Assembly: GCA_963976815.1 (NCBI GenBank)
Contig: CAXBLU010000002.1
Coordinates: 372,001-436,000, forward strand
Source: JAHRVQ01 sp963976815
GTDB taxonomy: Bacteria > Pseudomonadota > Gammaproteobacteria > Pseudomonadales > Azotimanducaceae
Length of the DNA: 64,000 nucleotides
Direction of reading: 5' to 3'
Part shown: positions 35,574 through 44,449 of the stretch, piece by piece
How positions within the stretch are numbered: position 1 is the stretch's first letter
Layout: each line of letters begins with the position of its first letter
Position numbers and translations under genes: made by a program
Notes under the pieces: generated by a model
The model's database searches: none
What the model saw: the letters and a program-made list of their open reading frames with translations, nothing else
Told to the model about the DNA's origin: nothing

Positions 35574-35600
35574 GTGAATAAAAATGAATCGAACGTGAAT
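35574..35600 (-). promoter_or_regulatory. Phased TGAAT direct repeats upstream of mipA
   Basis: GTGAAT (35574-35579), ATGAAT (35584-35589) and GTGAAT (35595-35600) repeat every 10-11 bp, 67-93 bp before the mipA start. OmpR/PhoB-type response regulators bind direct repeats with this period. Confidence 0.4.
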
Positions 35601-35770
35601 CGAAATTAAACAGACGCTTAAGCTTGGCTTGATTCAAAATTGCGACGCTGGATCTTCTATCCCAATATCTCTATTAGTGAACCTTAAGGCGCCAGAATTT
35701 TCACTGGGAGGGAACGCGAATGAGAATGTGCTTCGGCGGCAGCAAAAAAATGCCAGGCTGCCGAGATCGA

Positions 35771-37138
35771 CTAGTTTGTACGTTTGAACTGCCGAAAACC
35801 GGTCTGCACAAATTTAGGCGTCCCATTTTCCCAATTACTAAAGTGGTACACCCCACGAGATAGCACAGGATCGTCGCTGTCAATTTTGGCTGTCCCCTTG
35901 TCGATAAATGTCAGTGGCAGTTGTTTCTTGTGGAGCGGATGGCCAGAGTCACGATCTGTATCTTCCATCACAAGCCGCTTACCCTTGATTGAAAATACGA
36001 TATCGGTTTGCAGGTTTCGAAAACGTCCGCAGTAAGCATCGAGATCCGGTTGCCGAACCATTGAAGCGGGGAAACCTGGCTCGGACACTTTACCAATGGA
36101 TTCGATCAGAGGCGGGACGATGTCTTGATAGAGGCCCTTGGCATCACCGCCATTGGTGAGTAATGCCACCGCTAGATTCTTCTCGGGAAATACTCGCAGA
36201 AATGCAAACTGGCCAAGTGTCGCGCCATCATGTCCATAGAGTTTCTTGCCGCTCCAGCGGGGTAGAAACCAGCCAAGTCCCCAGGCACTGATTCCCATTT
36301 GAGTATTTTTGGCTAGTTTCACCTGTGGCTTCTGCATCTCTGCGACGGACTTTGCGCTCAGCACCCGTTCTCCGGTATCTTTTTTGCCGCGTTTAAGGTG
36401 CAGGTCTGCAAACTTCAAAAGGTCTGGTGCGGACATGGTGGGTGTTGATCCCGCGGCCTTTTGGCCGAAGGCTAGATAGGGGATGCGGCTCACATACCAG
36501 GTGTTCTTCTTGCGACTGGAAGGTACATGGCCTACAGCACAGTTAAATCTTAAGCTTTCCTCGGGCCTGGAAAACGCATGGTCCATACCAAGGGGTAGAA
36601 AGATGTGATCAATTAATGCCTGGTCATAACTCTTGCCCCGCAACACTTCGATAACACGTCCGAGAATGGCGTAGCCAAGGTTGCAATAGCTCATCCGTTC
36701 GCCCGGAGAAAATAGGTTGGGTACCATGCGGCACATTGGCACATAGCGCTCGACGGCATCATCCCCTCGGCCGGAGCCAACAAAGTAGTCGCCATCAATA
36801 CCGCCGGTGTGGCTCAAAAGCTGGCGAATGGTTATTTGTCTGGTCTCCGCGTCAGCACCGCGAAAATCCGGTAGATAGTTAACTACCGGAGCATCTAGTT
36901 CCAACTTTCCTTCATCTACCAATTGCATGATTAAGGTTGCGGTATGAGGCTTAGTAATCGAACCGATTTGAAACACGGTGTCGCTGGTTACTTTTACCCT
37001 GGTATCAAGGTTTGTCACGCCAGCGCCAAGTGCCGCAACTACCCGATGGTTTTTGAGGACCGCAACGCTTGCGCCCGGGACCTGATACTGTTTGATACCT
37101 TTGCGGAGCAACGCGTCGAGGGTAGCTAGCATTGTCAT
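35771..37138 (-). CDS. Serine hydrolase, class C beta-lactamase / penicillin-binding-protein-like family
   Basis: 455 residues without a clear signal peptide. Catalytic Ser60 and Lys63 in SITK, Tyr151 and Asn153 in YCN, and the third motif HDG in GHDGATLGQF. A C-terminal lipocalin-like beta domain of about 100 residues follows. Family members are esterases, peptidases or beta-lactamases; cytoplasmic location and length argue against a resistance enzyme. A second ATG lies two codons in. Confidence 0.8.
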   Translation of the reverse strand: MTMLATLDALLRKGIKQYQVPGASVAVLKNHRVVAALGAGVTNLDTRVKVTSDTVFQIGSITKPHTATLIMQLVDEGKLELDAPVVNYLPDFRGADAETRQITIRQLLSHTGGIDGDYFVGSGRGDDAVERYVPMCRMVPNLFSPGERMSYCNLGYAILGRVIEVLRGKSYDQALIDHIFLPLGMDHAFSRPEESLRFNCAVGHVPSSRKKNTWYVSRIPYLAFGQKAAGSTPTMSAPDLLKFADLHLKRGKKDTGERVLSAKSVAEMQKPQVKLAKNTQMGISAWGLGWFLPRWSGKKLYGHDGATLGQFAFLRVFPEKNLAVALLTNGGDAKGLYQDIVPPLIESIGKVSEPGFPASMVRQPDLDAYCGRFRNLQTDIVFSIKGKRLVMEDTDRDSGHPLHKKQLPLTFIDKGTAKIDSDDPVLSRGVYHFSNWENGTPKFVQTGFRQFKRTN

Positions 37139-37330
37139 GATCCATTAGCCCATCAGTTTGTGGTTTACATCATGCCATTGTCATTGCGCGAGTGGAACGA
37201 CACGGCTTCTAGGCTTTGCTTGCACCTTAGTGATGCCAGAATAGTGATCCCAGAGTGTGATCGAATTGACTGAAGTGCACGGTGGAATTCGGTACTATGG
37301 CTTCACATCCTCAAATCATCGGCAAACACA

Positions 37331-37996
37331 ATGCGCGCAATTCTAATAGGTATGGCTCTTGTTCTCGGTTTAAGCAGCTGTGCAACCTACGATCCCTATA
37401 CGGACGATAAGCAGGTAAGCAAGGCGACAATTGGCGCGGCGATCGGAGCTGGGCTAGGTGCCATCGGTGCTGCTATTGATAACCGAGGAGACGATTCCAG
37501 AACTCGTAATCAGCGCGTGTTGGCAGCAGCAGCGGCAGGTGGCGCGATTGGTGGTGGGGCTGGATACTATATGGACCGCCAAGAAGCCAAACTCCGGGCG
37601 AGTCTGCGCCAGTCAGGTGTCCAGGTTGTGAGAGACGGTGACAATTTAATTTTGGTCATGCCAGGTAACATTACGTTTGCGACGGGGAGTTCTGATGTTA
37701 AACAGGATTTCCGTGAAGTATTGGGTTCTGTTGCAGTAGTGCTCGCAGAATTTGATAAAACTATTTTGGAGGTAACCGGCCATACGGATTCCACGGGCTC
37801 CGATGCATTCAATCTGCAATTGTCCCAGCGTCGCGCCCAGTCTGTGTCGAATGTGCTGCAGGAAAATGACGTTGCCTTTAAGCGAATTCTGACGGAAGGG
37901 TATGGTGAGTCTCGACCTATTGCAGATAACGGTAGTGAAGAGGGGCGGTCTCAAAATCGGCGGGTAGAACTTGTACTGATTCCTGTAACGGGCTAA
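37331..37996 (+). CDS. OmpA-family lipoprotein, YiaD-like
   Basis: 221 residues (YiaD 219). Lipobox LSSC with Cys17 and Ala at +2, a glycine-zipper membrane-like segment (about 33-85, AIGAGLGAIGAA and AAAAGGAIGGGAGYYMD) and a C-terminal OmpA peptidoglycan-binding domain (TGHTDSTGSDAFNLQLSQRRA; NRRVEL). It anchors the outer membrane to murein. Confidence 0.9.
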   Translation: MRAILIGMALVLGLSSCATYDPYTDDKQVSKATIGAAIGAGLGAIGAAIDNRGDDSRTRNQRVLAAAAAGGAIGGGAGYYMDRQEAKLRASLRQSGVQVVRDGDNLILVMPGNITFATGSSDVKQDFREVLGSVAVVLAEFDKTILEVTGHTDSTGSDAFNLQLSQRRAQSVSNVLQENDVAFKRILTEGYGESRPIADNGSEEGRSQNRRVELVLIPVTG

Positions 37997-38034
37997 GGAT
38001 CTCCGCACAGGATGGACATCAGGATGAGCGTTAC

Positions 38035-38991
38035 ATGGCAATAGATATACCTGCAATTGGTTTTGGACTATGGAAAATATCTACCGATGATTGTGCTACC
38101 GCGGTTTACGACGCTATCAAGGTGGGTTATCGACATTTAGATAGCGCCTGTGATTATGGCAATGAAAAAGCCGTTGGTGAAGGTATTGCCCGGGCAATCA
38201 ACGATGGGCTGTGTAACAGAGAGGATCTGTGGGTAACCTCTAAACTGTGGAACACCTATCACGCACAGGAGCATGTGGAGAGCGCGCTTAAGCGTACCCT
38301 TGCGGATCTACAGTTAGAGTATCTGGATTTGTATCTAGTGCACTTCCCTATTGCCCTTGAGTTTGTTCCCTTTGACGTGCGCTACCCTCCTGAGTGGGTC
38401 CATGACCCGGTTGAGGCCATGCCGGTAATGAAACCCTCCGGTGTCCCCTTGCATGAAACCTGGACAGGGATGGAGGCCATGCAAGCGCTTGGTTTGGCAA
38501 AACACATTGGTGTTTGTAATTATAATTCTGGATTGCTACAGGATTTGATGTCCTATGCTAAGCACAAGCCGGAAGTGCTACAAATTGAATCCCATCCCTA
38601 TTTAACACAGGAAAAACTCATTCGGCTTGCTAAGCACTACGATTTGGCGGTCACAGCTTTTTCTCCCCTGGGAGCAGCGTCGTATCTGGAACTGGATATG
38701 GCGGAAGCTAAAGAATCGGTATTGGCATCCAGTGTTGTAACCGCTATTGCGCAGAGGCTGAATAAAACTGCAGCCCAGGTGGTGCTCAGATGGGGAGTAC
38801 AACGCGGTACTTCTGTTATTCCCAAATCAACTGGGGTTGAACGAATGCGGGAGAATATCAGTCTGTTTGATTTTGAACTCACTGATACCGATATGAATAG
38901 TATAAGCAACCTGAATATTAATCGGCGATTTAATGATCCCGGTGATTTCTGTGAAGCTGCATTTAATACCTTCTACCCGATCTATGATTAG
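38035..38991 (+). CDS. Aldo/keto reductase (xylose-reductase-like)
   Basis: 318 residues, NAD(P)H-dependent carbonyl reductase with a TIM barrel. The tetrad is Asp36, Tyr41, Lys70 and His103 (HLDSACDYGNE, TSKLW, LVHFPI); the cofactor loop VIPKST is near 262. The segment HFPIALEFVPF with YPPEWV resembles fungal and plant xylose/aldose reductases more than common bacterial AKR5 enzymes. Cytosolic. Substrate, perhaps an aldose, is inferred from this likeness and from the sugar-phosphate mutarotase gene next door. Confidence 0.87.
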   Translation: MAIDIPAIGFGLWKISTDDCATAVYDAIKVGYRHLDSACDYGNEKAVGEGIARAINDGLCNREDLWVTSKLWNTYHAQEHVESALKRTLADLQLEYLDLYLVHFPIALEFVPFDVRYPPEWVHDPVEAMPVMKPSGVPLHETWTGMEAMQALGLAKHIGVCNYNSGLLQDLMSYAKHKPEVLQIESHPYLTQEKLIRLAKHYDLAVTAFSPLGAASYLELDMAEAKESVLASSVVTAIAQRLNKTAAQVVLRWGVQRGTSVIPKSTGVERMRENISLFDFELTDTDMNSISNLNINRRFNDPGDFCEAAFNTFYPIYD

Positions 38992-39051
38992 CCGAACCTG
39001 CTCTGACATAGCCCTGGGATTTAATCGTGTTTATTGCAAGGGCATTAGACA

Positions 39052-39891
39052 ATGCGGCTGAGTGATAGTGTTTTTCTTCAATCTCAGGAGAACCAGGTAG
39101 ATACGCTGATAGTCGATAACGACATAGCCCAGGCGCAAATCAGCTTATTTGGTGGGCAGGTTTTAAGTTATGTTTTGAAAAGTGATCACAGGGATCGGTT
39201 GTGGCTCAGTGACGCAGCTGTACTGGACGGCACCAAAGCTATACGTGGCGGGATACCGGTCTGCTGGCCGTGGTTTGGCGATCATTCATCTTCAGGTATG
39301 CCAGCCCATGGCTATGTGCGGACGCAAGCCTGGCATGTCATTGATTGCGTGGATTCTGCTGGATCTACTCAAATCAAATTGAAACCTGAAAATGTCAGTG
39401 GAGCGGGGTTCGATGGGGCGGCGGATTTACAATTGAGTATCACCATTGCCGATGAGTTAACGCTCCAGTTAACGACGATGAACCTTGGCACGAAGCCATT
39501 TCAGTTTGGCGCTGCGTTGCATAGTTACTTCAGTATAGAAAATATTCGCCAGGTTCAACTCGAGGGTGTGACGGGTGAGTATCTAGATAAAGCTGAAAAT
39601 TTTAAGCGTAAGCGTTCACTCGAGCCTTTTTTGTTCAACAAGGAAACCGATAATATTCATCTCGGGCCAATTGGCCCCGTTGCAATAAAAACAAAAACAT
39701 TCTCAATCAATATAGATTTCCGTGGGCACGATAGTCTTGTTGTTTGGAATCCATGGATAGATAAATCGTTAGCGATGGCGGATATGCGGGATGATGGTTA
39801 TCAGTCTATGTTGTGTGTTGAGGCTGCTGTTACCCAGGGGATAAGCTTAGGTGGTGGCGATCAGCATACGCTGACTCAAATTATCAAATAG
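39052..39891 (+). CDS. D-hexose-6-phosphate mutarotase, YeaD-like
   Basis: 279 residues (YeaD 294), aldose-1-epimerase fold. Family motifs are RGGIPVCWPWFGDH and PAHGYVRTQAW, carrying the active-site His, and a C-terminal VEAA in CVEAAVTQG. It interconverts anomers of glucose-6-phosphate in the cytosol. It follows the aldo/keto reductase by 60 bp in the same direction, which suggests shared sugar metabolism. Confidence 0.88.
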   Translation: MRLSDSVFLQSQENQVDTLIVDNDIAQAQISLFGGQVLSYVLKSDHRDRLWLSDAAVLDGTKAIRGGIPVCWPWFGDHSSSGMPAHGYVRTQAWHVIDCVDSAGSTQIKLKPENVSGAGFDGAADLQLSITIADELTLQLTTMNLGTKPFQFGAALHSYFSIENIRQVQLEGVTGEYLDKAENFKRKRSLEPFLFNKETDNIHLGPIGPVAIKTKTFSINIDFRGHDSLVVWNPWIDKSLAMADMRDDGYQSMLCVEAAVTQGISLGGGDQHTLTQIIK

Positions 39892-39898
39892 TCTGGAG

Positions 39899-41179
39899 CT
39901 ATGGAGTTTCTGCTGTGCCCATCATCTGAACGAGTGCCAACGGTAGGCTAGTCTGCCAGTGCGAAAAGTGATGGGTGCCACCAAATTCGTGGTAGACCAG
40001 ATTGACCTGTTTTTCTATGAGTAGGTCTCGCAGTACGCGATTTGATTCAAGCATAACTTCAGCTTCGAGTTTGCCGACTTCTAGCCAGATTCTAAGGGGA
40101 AGGTGGTCGACACACGCAAGTTCTTTTATAAATGACCGTTGATCATAGTCCCCACTCGACGGGTTCATCTTTTCTTCATTGCGAAAACCTGTACCCCACC
40201 AGAACGAGCCTGACTGTGAAATAACATTGCCGATCTGGTGTGGCATCTTGTAAGCCAGCCAAAGTGAAGCCAGTCCACCGTAACTAACGCCGGTCACATA
40301 CCAGTCCGTTGGTAAACTTCGAATGGGGAAGTGATGGTAAAGCCAGGGAGTAAGTTCGACCTCTATAAATTCAGCGAATAACTCCGAGCAGGGTAATTCA
40401 ACATTACGCGTTTCGGCGTCTGCGTTATCGATAAAAACGGCAATCACCGGCGGGATTTTTTCATCTGCGATCAAATTGTCGAGAATGCGATGGGTGTGGC
40501 CAACGCCAATCTGGCCGCCGCCATCCAATAGCAACAGCACCGGATAAGTCTCGTCTGAGCGGTCATAGCCAGCTGGGGTGTAGATCCAGATTGATCGCTC
40601 GTTACCGAGTATCTCACTAGCGAAATGTTCTTCGTGTAGCCAGCCTCGCTCTATCCCGTCTCGTTTTTTGGCGTAGTCATCCGCCAGGCTGTTTTCCAGG
40701 GCTAACAAGGACCTACTTTCATCAAACCGTTGAGGATTAAATGGGTCCGGCAGGAGTTGAGCGTGTTCAAGAAATTTTAGCAGAGACTTCCTTGCTTCGG
40801 GTTCAGCCGTAGCCATATTGACGAGGGGCATTTCTTTTGCGAATGCATAGGTCAGTCTGGTGTCGTTCTCGAATCGATAGCTCAGATACAGAATGTCTGT
40901 ACCTTCAATAGGCGTCATCTGCTGCTCTACCGGTTGACCAAATCTGTTTTCAACACATATATGTTGTGCTAAATGGTCGTTCCGAAAAACAAATGTGACC
41001 AGACTGTAATCGCTATGATCGGGATCTATTTCAATCAGTGGCGCGCCTGACTGTGCGATCTGTTGCCAGAATGCATCGGCTGAGATTTCACCAACCAGTG
41101 CGGATTGGCAGAGGGGGTGAATATAGTGCTGAAGAACGCAGGATCCTGGTGAGGCGTTGTAATCTGCTGTGAGTGACAT
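39899..41179 (-). CDS. Enterochelin-esterase-like protein (Fes family)
   Basis: 426 residues from the ATG at 41177-41179; a longer frame is open but the family starts here. An N-terminal Fes-type beta domain (about 25-160; FWQQIAQSGAPLIE) precedes an esterase-D-like alpha/beta-hydrolase domain. The nucleophile elbow is GVSYGG and the base His lies in GGTHHFSHW. E. coli Fes (400) hydrolyses ferric enterobactin. No Fur-box-like site or siderophore gene is adjacent, so the substrate may be another ester. Confidence 0.78.
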   Translation of the reverse strand: MSLTADYNASPGSCVLQHYIHPLCQSALVGEISADAFWQQIAQSGAPLIEIDPDHSDYSLVTFVFRNDHLAQHICVENRFGQPVEQQMTPIEGTDILYLSYRFENDTRLTYAFAKEMPLVNMATAEPEARKSLLKFLEHAQLLPDPFNPQRFDESRSLLALENSLADDYAKKRDGIERGWLHEEHFASEILGNERSIWIYTPAGYDRSDETYPVLLLLDGGGQIGVGHTHRILDNLIADEKIPPVIAVFIDNADAETRNVELPCSELFAEFIEVELTPWLYHHFPIRSLPTDWYVTGVSYGGLASLWLAYKMPHQIGNVISQSGSFWWGTGFRNEEKMNPSSGDYDQRSFIKELACVDHLPLRIWLEVGKLEAEVMLESNRVLRDLLIEKQVNLVYHEFGGTHHFSHWQTSLPLALVQMMGTAETP

Positions 41180-41412
41180 AATCAATATCCGTTTGCTTTT
41201 GCAGGAAGAAAAATCACTTGTTCCGATTGTAACGGACGATTCCCTTCGCAGATAGTATGCAGATAGATGGTGTGAAACAGACAGGCGCCAGGATGACGTC
41301 AGGCCCTTAAATTGCTGGTACATTGGCCCACAACCAGGCCGAGTTTCAGCTTCAGGCACTAAACAATGAAACGCGATATGCTCAGAATATATTTTTGTCT
41401 TAGGAATGGATT

Positions 41413-42495
41413 ATGGCTCTAGATCAAATTAACCCGAATGCATTGCGGGCCTTTACGGGAAAAGTATCCGGTAGTGTGACGGGTGGGCTGAATTGCGCCT
41501 TGACCCTGGTGGGCGACCAACTTGGGTTGTATCAAGCCCTCGCTAAAGTGGGACCATGCAATAGTCAGGAGTTAGCGGATGCAACGTCCCTGTCCGAGCG
41601 GTGGGTAAGGGAATGGTTATATCAACAATCCTGTATAGAACAAGTTGACTACGATGATGCATCGGATCGTTTCTCATTATCCCCTGAGGCAGAAGCTGTA
41701 TTAGCAACACCTGATCACCCGGCGTACCTGGGCGGGATGTTCCACTCGGTGGTTGCGATGTTTGAAACCCTGGGTGACCTGCCGGAATCATTCCGTACGG
41801 GTGTTGGCCAGAGTTATGACGATAAGGGCGAGTCCTGTGCCTGTGGCATAGAGCGTATGAGCCGTAAGTTTCAGGAAAGTTATCTGGTGCCTGCGTTACT
41901 GCCTCGTCTGGATGGTCTGGTCGAAAAACTAGCATCCGGCGCGGTTGTAGCGGATGTCGGTTGTGGTGCTGCGACATCAACCGTGGCTATGGCAAACGCC
42001 TTTCCGAACAGTAAATTTACGGGCTATGATATTTCTCTGCACGCACTGGATCGGGCAAGGCACAATATTGATGGCGCTGGCTTAAAGAATATTCACCTGC
42101 ATAATCCTATCGACCATCCGCTACCGGAGGATGGTTCCCTCGACCTCATTACAACATTTGATGTGATTCATGACACAACCCATCCTGAAGCGCTGATTGA
42201 CGCCATCAAGCGTTCATTAAAGCCGGATGGAACCTGGTTGTGTGCGGATGTGCAGGGTCGGCCAACCTTTAGTGAAAATAAAAGCGACAATCCAATTGCA
42301 ACCCTCGCATATTCATTTTCTGTGCTGGTTTGTATGTCTGCGGGATTGTCGGTTGAGGGTGGTGCGGGACTTGGGACCCTGGGGTTTCATGAGCAAAAGG
42401 CCCAGGAGATGTCCGCGGCAGCAGGCTTTAGTCGGTTTCGCAGAATACCTTTTGATGGGGATGTTTTTAATGCATTTTATGAGATTCGCCCCTAG
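41413..42495 (+). CDS. Class I SAM-dependent methyltransferase with N-terminal winged helix (Rv2258c-like)
   Basis: 360 residues. A winged-helix dimerisation domain (about 20-100; LYQALAKVGPCNSQELA) precedes the Rossmann methyltransferase domain with SAM motif VADVGCGAATST at about 177-188, acid in GYDIS and post-motif DVIHDTTHPE. Layout and length match Mycobacterium Rv2258c-type enzymes. Acceptor unknown; no operon partner. Confidence 0.82.
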   Translation: MALDQINPNALRAFTGKVSGSVTGGLNCALTLVGDQLGLYQALAKVGPCNSQELADATSLSERWVREWLYQQSCIEQVDYDDASDRFSLSPEAEAVLATPDHPAYLGGMFHSVVAMFETLGDLPESFRTGVGQSYDDKGESCACGIERMSRKFQESYLVPALLPRLDGLVEKLASGAVVADVGCGAATSTVAMANAFPNSKFTGYDISLHALDRARHNIDGAGLKNIHLHNPIDHPLPEDGSLDLITTFDVIHDTTHPEALIDAIKRSLKPDGTWLCADVQGRPTFSENKSDNPIATLAYSFSVLVCMSAGLSVEGGAGLGTLGFHEQKAQEMSAAAGFSRFRRIPFDGDVFNAFYEIRP

Positions 42496-42564
42496 GCTTT
42501 AGTCTGGTCGAAAATCTCTGAATTTGAACCAAGCAGGGCAAAAAAAATCACTAAGGAGAAAGTA

Positions 42565-43788
42565 GTGGCTATTCAATTACGAATTATTGTTTTAGTTTTC
42601 CTGACATCCTGGCTTGCGGGTTGTGCCAGCAATGGTGCTGAAGCGCCTGGTGTTGGGGGCGAGCCAGAAGCCGCGTTGATCGAGGGGTTGTCCGCCAGAG
42701 CCAAAGCGGGAGATGTTGTAGATGGTCTGCTATTTTGGAGCCAACCAGAACGTAGAGTCGCGTTTGGCCATGTGGATCAAATTTTTCCGACAAGAACCAT
42801 TCAGGCAGGGGATTCTCCCTACGCCCTGACCAGTCAATCCGTTGATCTGAGCGACATCCGCTATCAAGTGGATGGTAAGCAATATAGCCTCGCGGACTTT
42901 CGCGCGATGGACGCCCATGTGGGGTTGATTGTTGTTCAGGACGACACAATTTTGGCTGAGCACTATTCCGCTACGAACACCGCCGAAACCCGCTGGATCT
43001 CATTCTCTGTAAGTAAGTCCGTTACCTCGATGCTGATTGGTGCGGCAATCAAGGATGGGTTTATTGAAAGTGTTGATGATCCAGTTATCAATTACCTGCC
43101 ACGCCTGCGTGGGACAGCCTACGAGCACACGACAATTAAAAATGTGCTGAATATGGCATCGGGTGTGAAGTGGAATGAAGATTATGCTGATCGAGATTCC
43201 GATGTTGCAAAGGCTGGTGGCTTGAACGGCGTTGAACTGGTCAAGTATCTGGCAACCTTGCCTACTGAGGTTACACCGGGGGAGAAGTTTAACTACAGCA
43301 CCGGTGAGACGAATCTGGTGGGTGAGATCCTAAGAGCTGCGATTGGGAATAATGCGTCGACTTATTTAAGCAAAAAAATCTGGAAGCCCTTTGGTATGGG
43401 CGCGGATGCAACCTGGTTGTTAGGTGGAGAAGATGGCGGTGAACTAGGCGGCTGCTGCATCAGTGCAACACTGCGTGACTATGCTCGAATTGGGCTATTT
43501 GCGTTGCATAACGGCCAACTAAAAGATGGTACAGAGGTGCTGCCTGAGAATTGGATACAACAATCCACCGCACCTAGCCTGGGAATGGACGGGTACGGCT
43601 ACCTATGGTGGTTGTTTGGATCAGAGCGATTTGCCGCACTGGGTATTTTTGGGCAACAGATATTTGTTGAGCCAAAATCGAATTTGGTGATCGCCATGCA
43701 TAGCAACGCGCCGACTGCTGTTGATAGCGAATACAGCAAACACCAGCGTGCACTGGTCCAGGCTTTATTCGCAAGGTTTTCGCGCTGA
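42565..43788 (+). CDS. Serine hydrolase lipoprotein, NylB-like (6-aminohexanoate dimer hydrolase / beta-lactamase fold)
   Basis: 407 residues from a GTG start after AAGGAG. Lipobox LAGC, Cys20, Ala at +2. Catalytic Ser148 and Lys151 (SVSK) and Tyr244 (YSTGETN) match NylB/EstB esterases; FDPVINYLPRL-type segment present as DDPVINYLPRL. Probably exported to the periplasmic face of the outer membrane and acts on ester or amide bonds. Confidence 0.85.
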   Translation: MAIQLRIIVLVFLTSWLAGCASNGAEAPGVGGEPEAALIEGLSARAKAGDVVDGLLFWSQPERRVAFGHVDQIFPTRTIQAGDSPYALTSQSVDLSDIRYQVDGKQYSLADFRAMDAHVGLIVVQDDTILAEHYSATNTAETRWISFSVSKSVTSMLIGAAIKDGFIESVDDPVINYLPRLRGTAYEHTTIKNVLNMASGVKWNEDYADRDSDVAKAGGLNGVELVKYLATLPTEVTPGEKFNYSTGETNLVGEILRAAIGNNASTYLSKKIWKPFGMGADATWLLGGEDGGELGGCCISATLRDYARIGLFALHNGQLKDGTEVLPENWIQQSTAPSLGMDGYGYLWWLFGSERFAALGIFGQQIFVEPKSNLVIAMHSNAPTAVDSEYSKHQRALVQALFARFSR

Positions 43789-43798
43789 GCCCTTTAAT

Positions 43799-44257
43799 TC
43801 AAGCTGGTTCGGCAACAAATACAGGTATGGTTCGACTCGTTTTTATCTGATATTCCGCGTAGTTAGGGAACACTTCTACGCAGGTTTTCCAGAGTTGGGC
43901 GCGCTCTGAAGCGTCCTCGACTTCGCGGACCTTCATTTTGTGTACCTCTGTGGCATCCCTTATTTCTACCTGGGGGTTGGCGCGGAGGTTGTACACCCAG
44001 ACAGGGTTTTTGGGTTGGCCGCCCATGGAGCCCACCAGCACATACGCATTGCCAACCTTGACTCTCATCAGTGGAATTTTGCGCGTTGCGCCGGATTTGT
44101 TCCCCTGGTGAGTCACCAGGATGCAGGGCATATCAGTATTGGGTAGGGTTGTGCCTTCTTTGCCCCCACTACTTTCATAAAGCTCAACGTGTTTTTTTAC
44201 CCAATCAATGGTCGGAGCGGCATAGGTGGAAGGTGCATTGTCGGATGGGGTCGCCAT
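43799..44257 (-). CDS. DUF385 / deazaflavin-dependent nitroreductase-family protein
   Basis: 152 residues from the ATG at 44255-44257. Typical family blocks: LVTHQGNKSGATRKIPLM, VGSMGGQPKNPVWVYNLRANP and ARLxPxYxxY-like FPNYAEYQ. Actinobacterial relatives such as Ddn use coenzyme F420; proteobacterial members exist but their cofactor is uncertain. It ends 10 bp from the NylB-like gene, convergent. Confidence 0.8.
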   Translation of the reverse strand: MATPSDNAPSTYAAPTIDWVKKHVELYESSGGKEGTTLPNTDMPCILVTHQGNKSGATRKIPLMRVKVGNAYVLVGSMGGQPKNPVWVYNLRANPQVEIRDATEVHKMKVREVEDASERAQLWKTCVEVFPNYAEYQIKTSRTIPVFVAEPA

Positions 44258-44343
44258 ATGAATTGCCTCGTTTGATCGAAATAATTGAATTATCCGGGGC
44301 CAGTGTACCAGCGTTGTGATGGATTTCTCCAAGATCGGCGAAT

Positions 44344-44365
44344 CCGGGGGCCAAATTTGCCCCGG
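44344..44365. repeat. GC-rich dyad in the region before hybrid kinase B
   Basis: CCGGGG (44344-44349) and CCCCGG (44360-44365) form a 6-bp stem over a 10-nt loop between the divergent DUF385 and kinase genes. Since no gene ends here, an operator or attenuator is more likely than a terminator. Confidence 0.3.
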
Positions 44366-44449
44366 TTTGGCGGCAACAAGCTAAACCACAAAATTTACCC
44401 AAATAACCTTCCAACCCTCGTCTAGACTAAGGCGTAGAGGTTATTAAAT

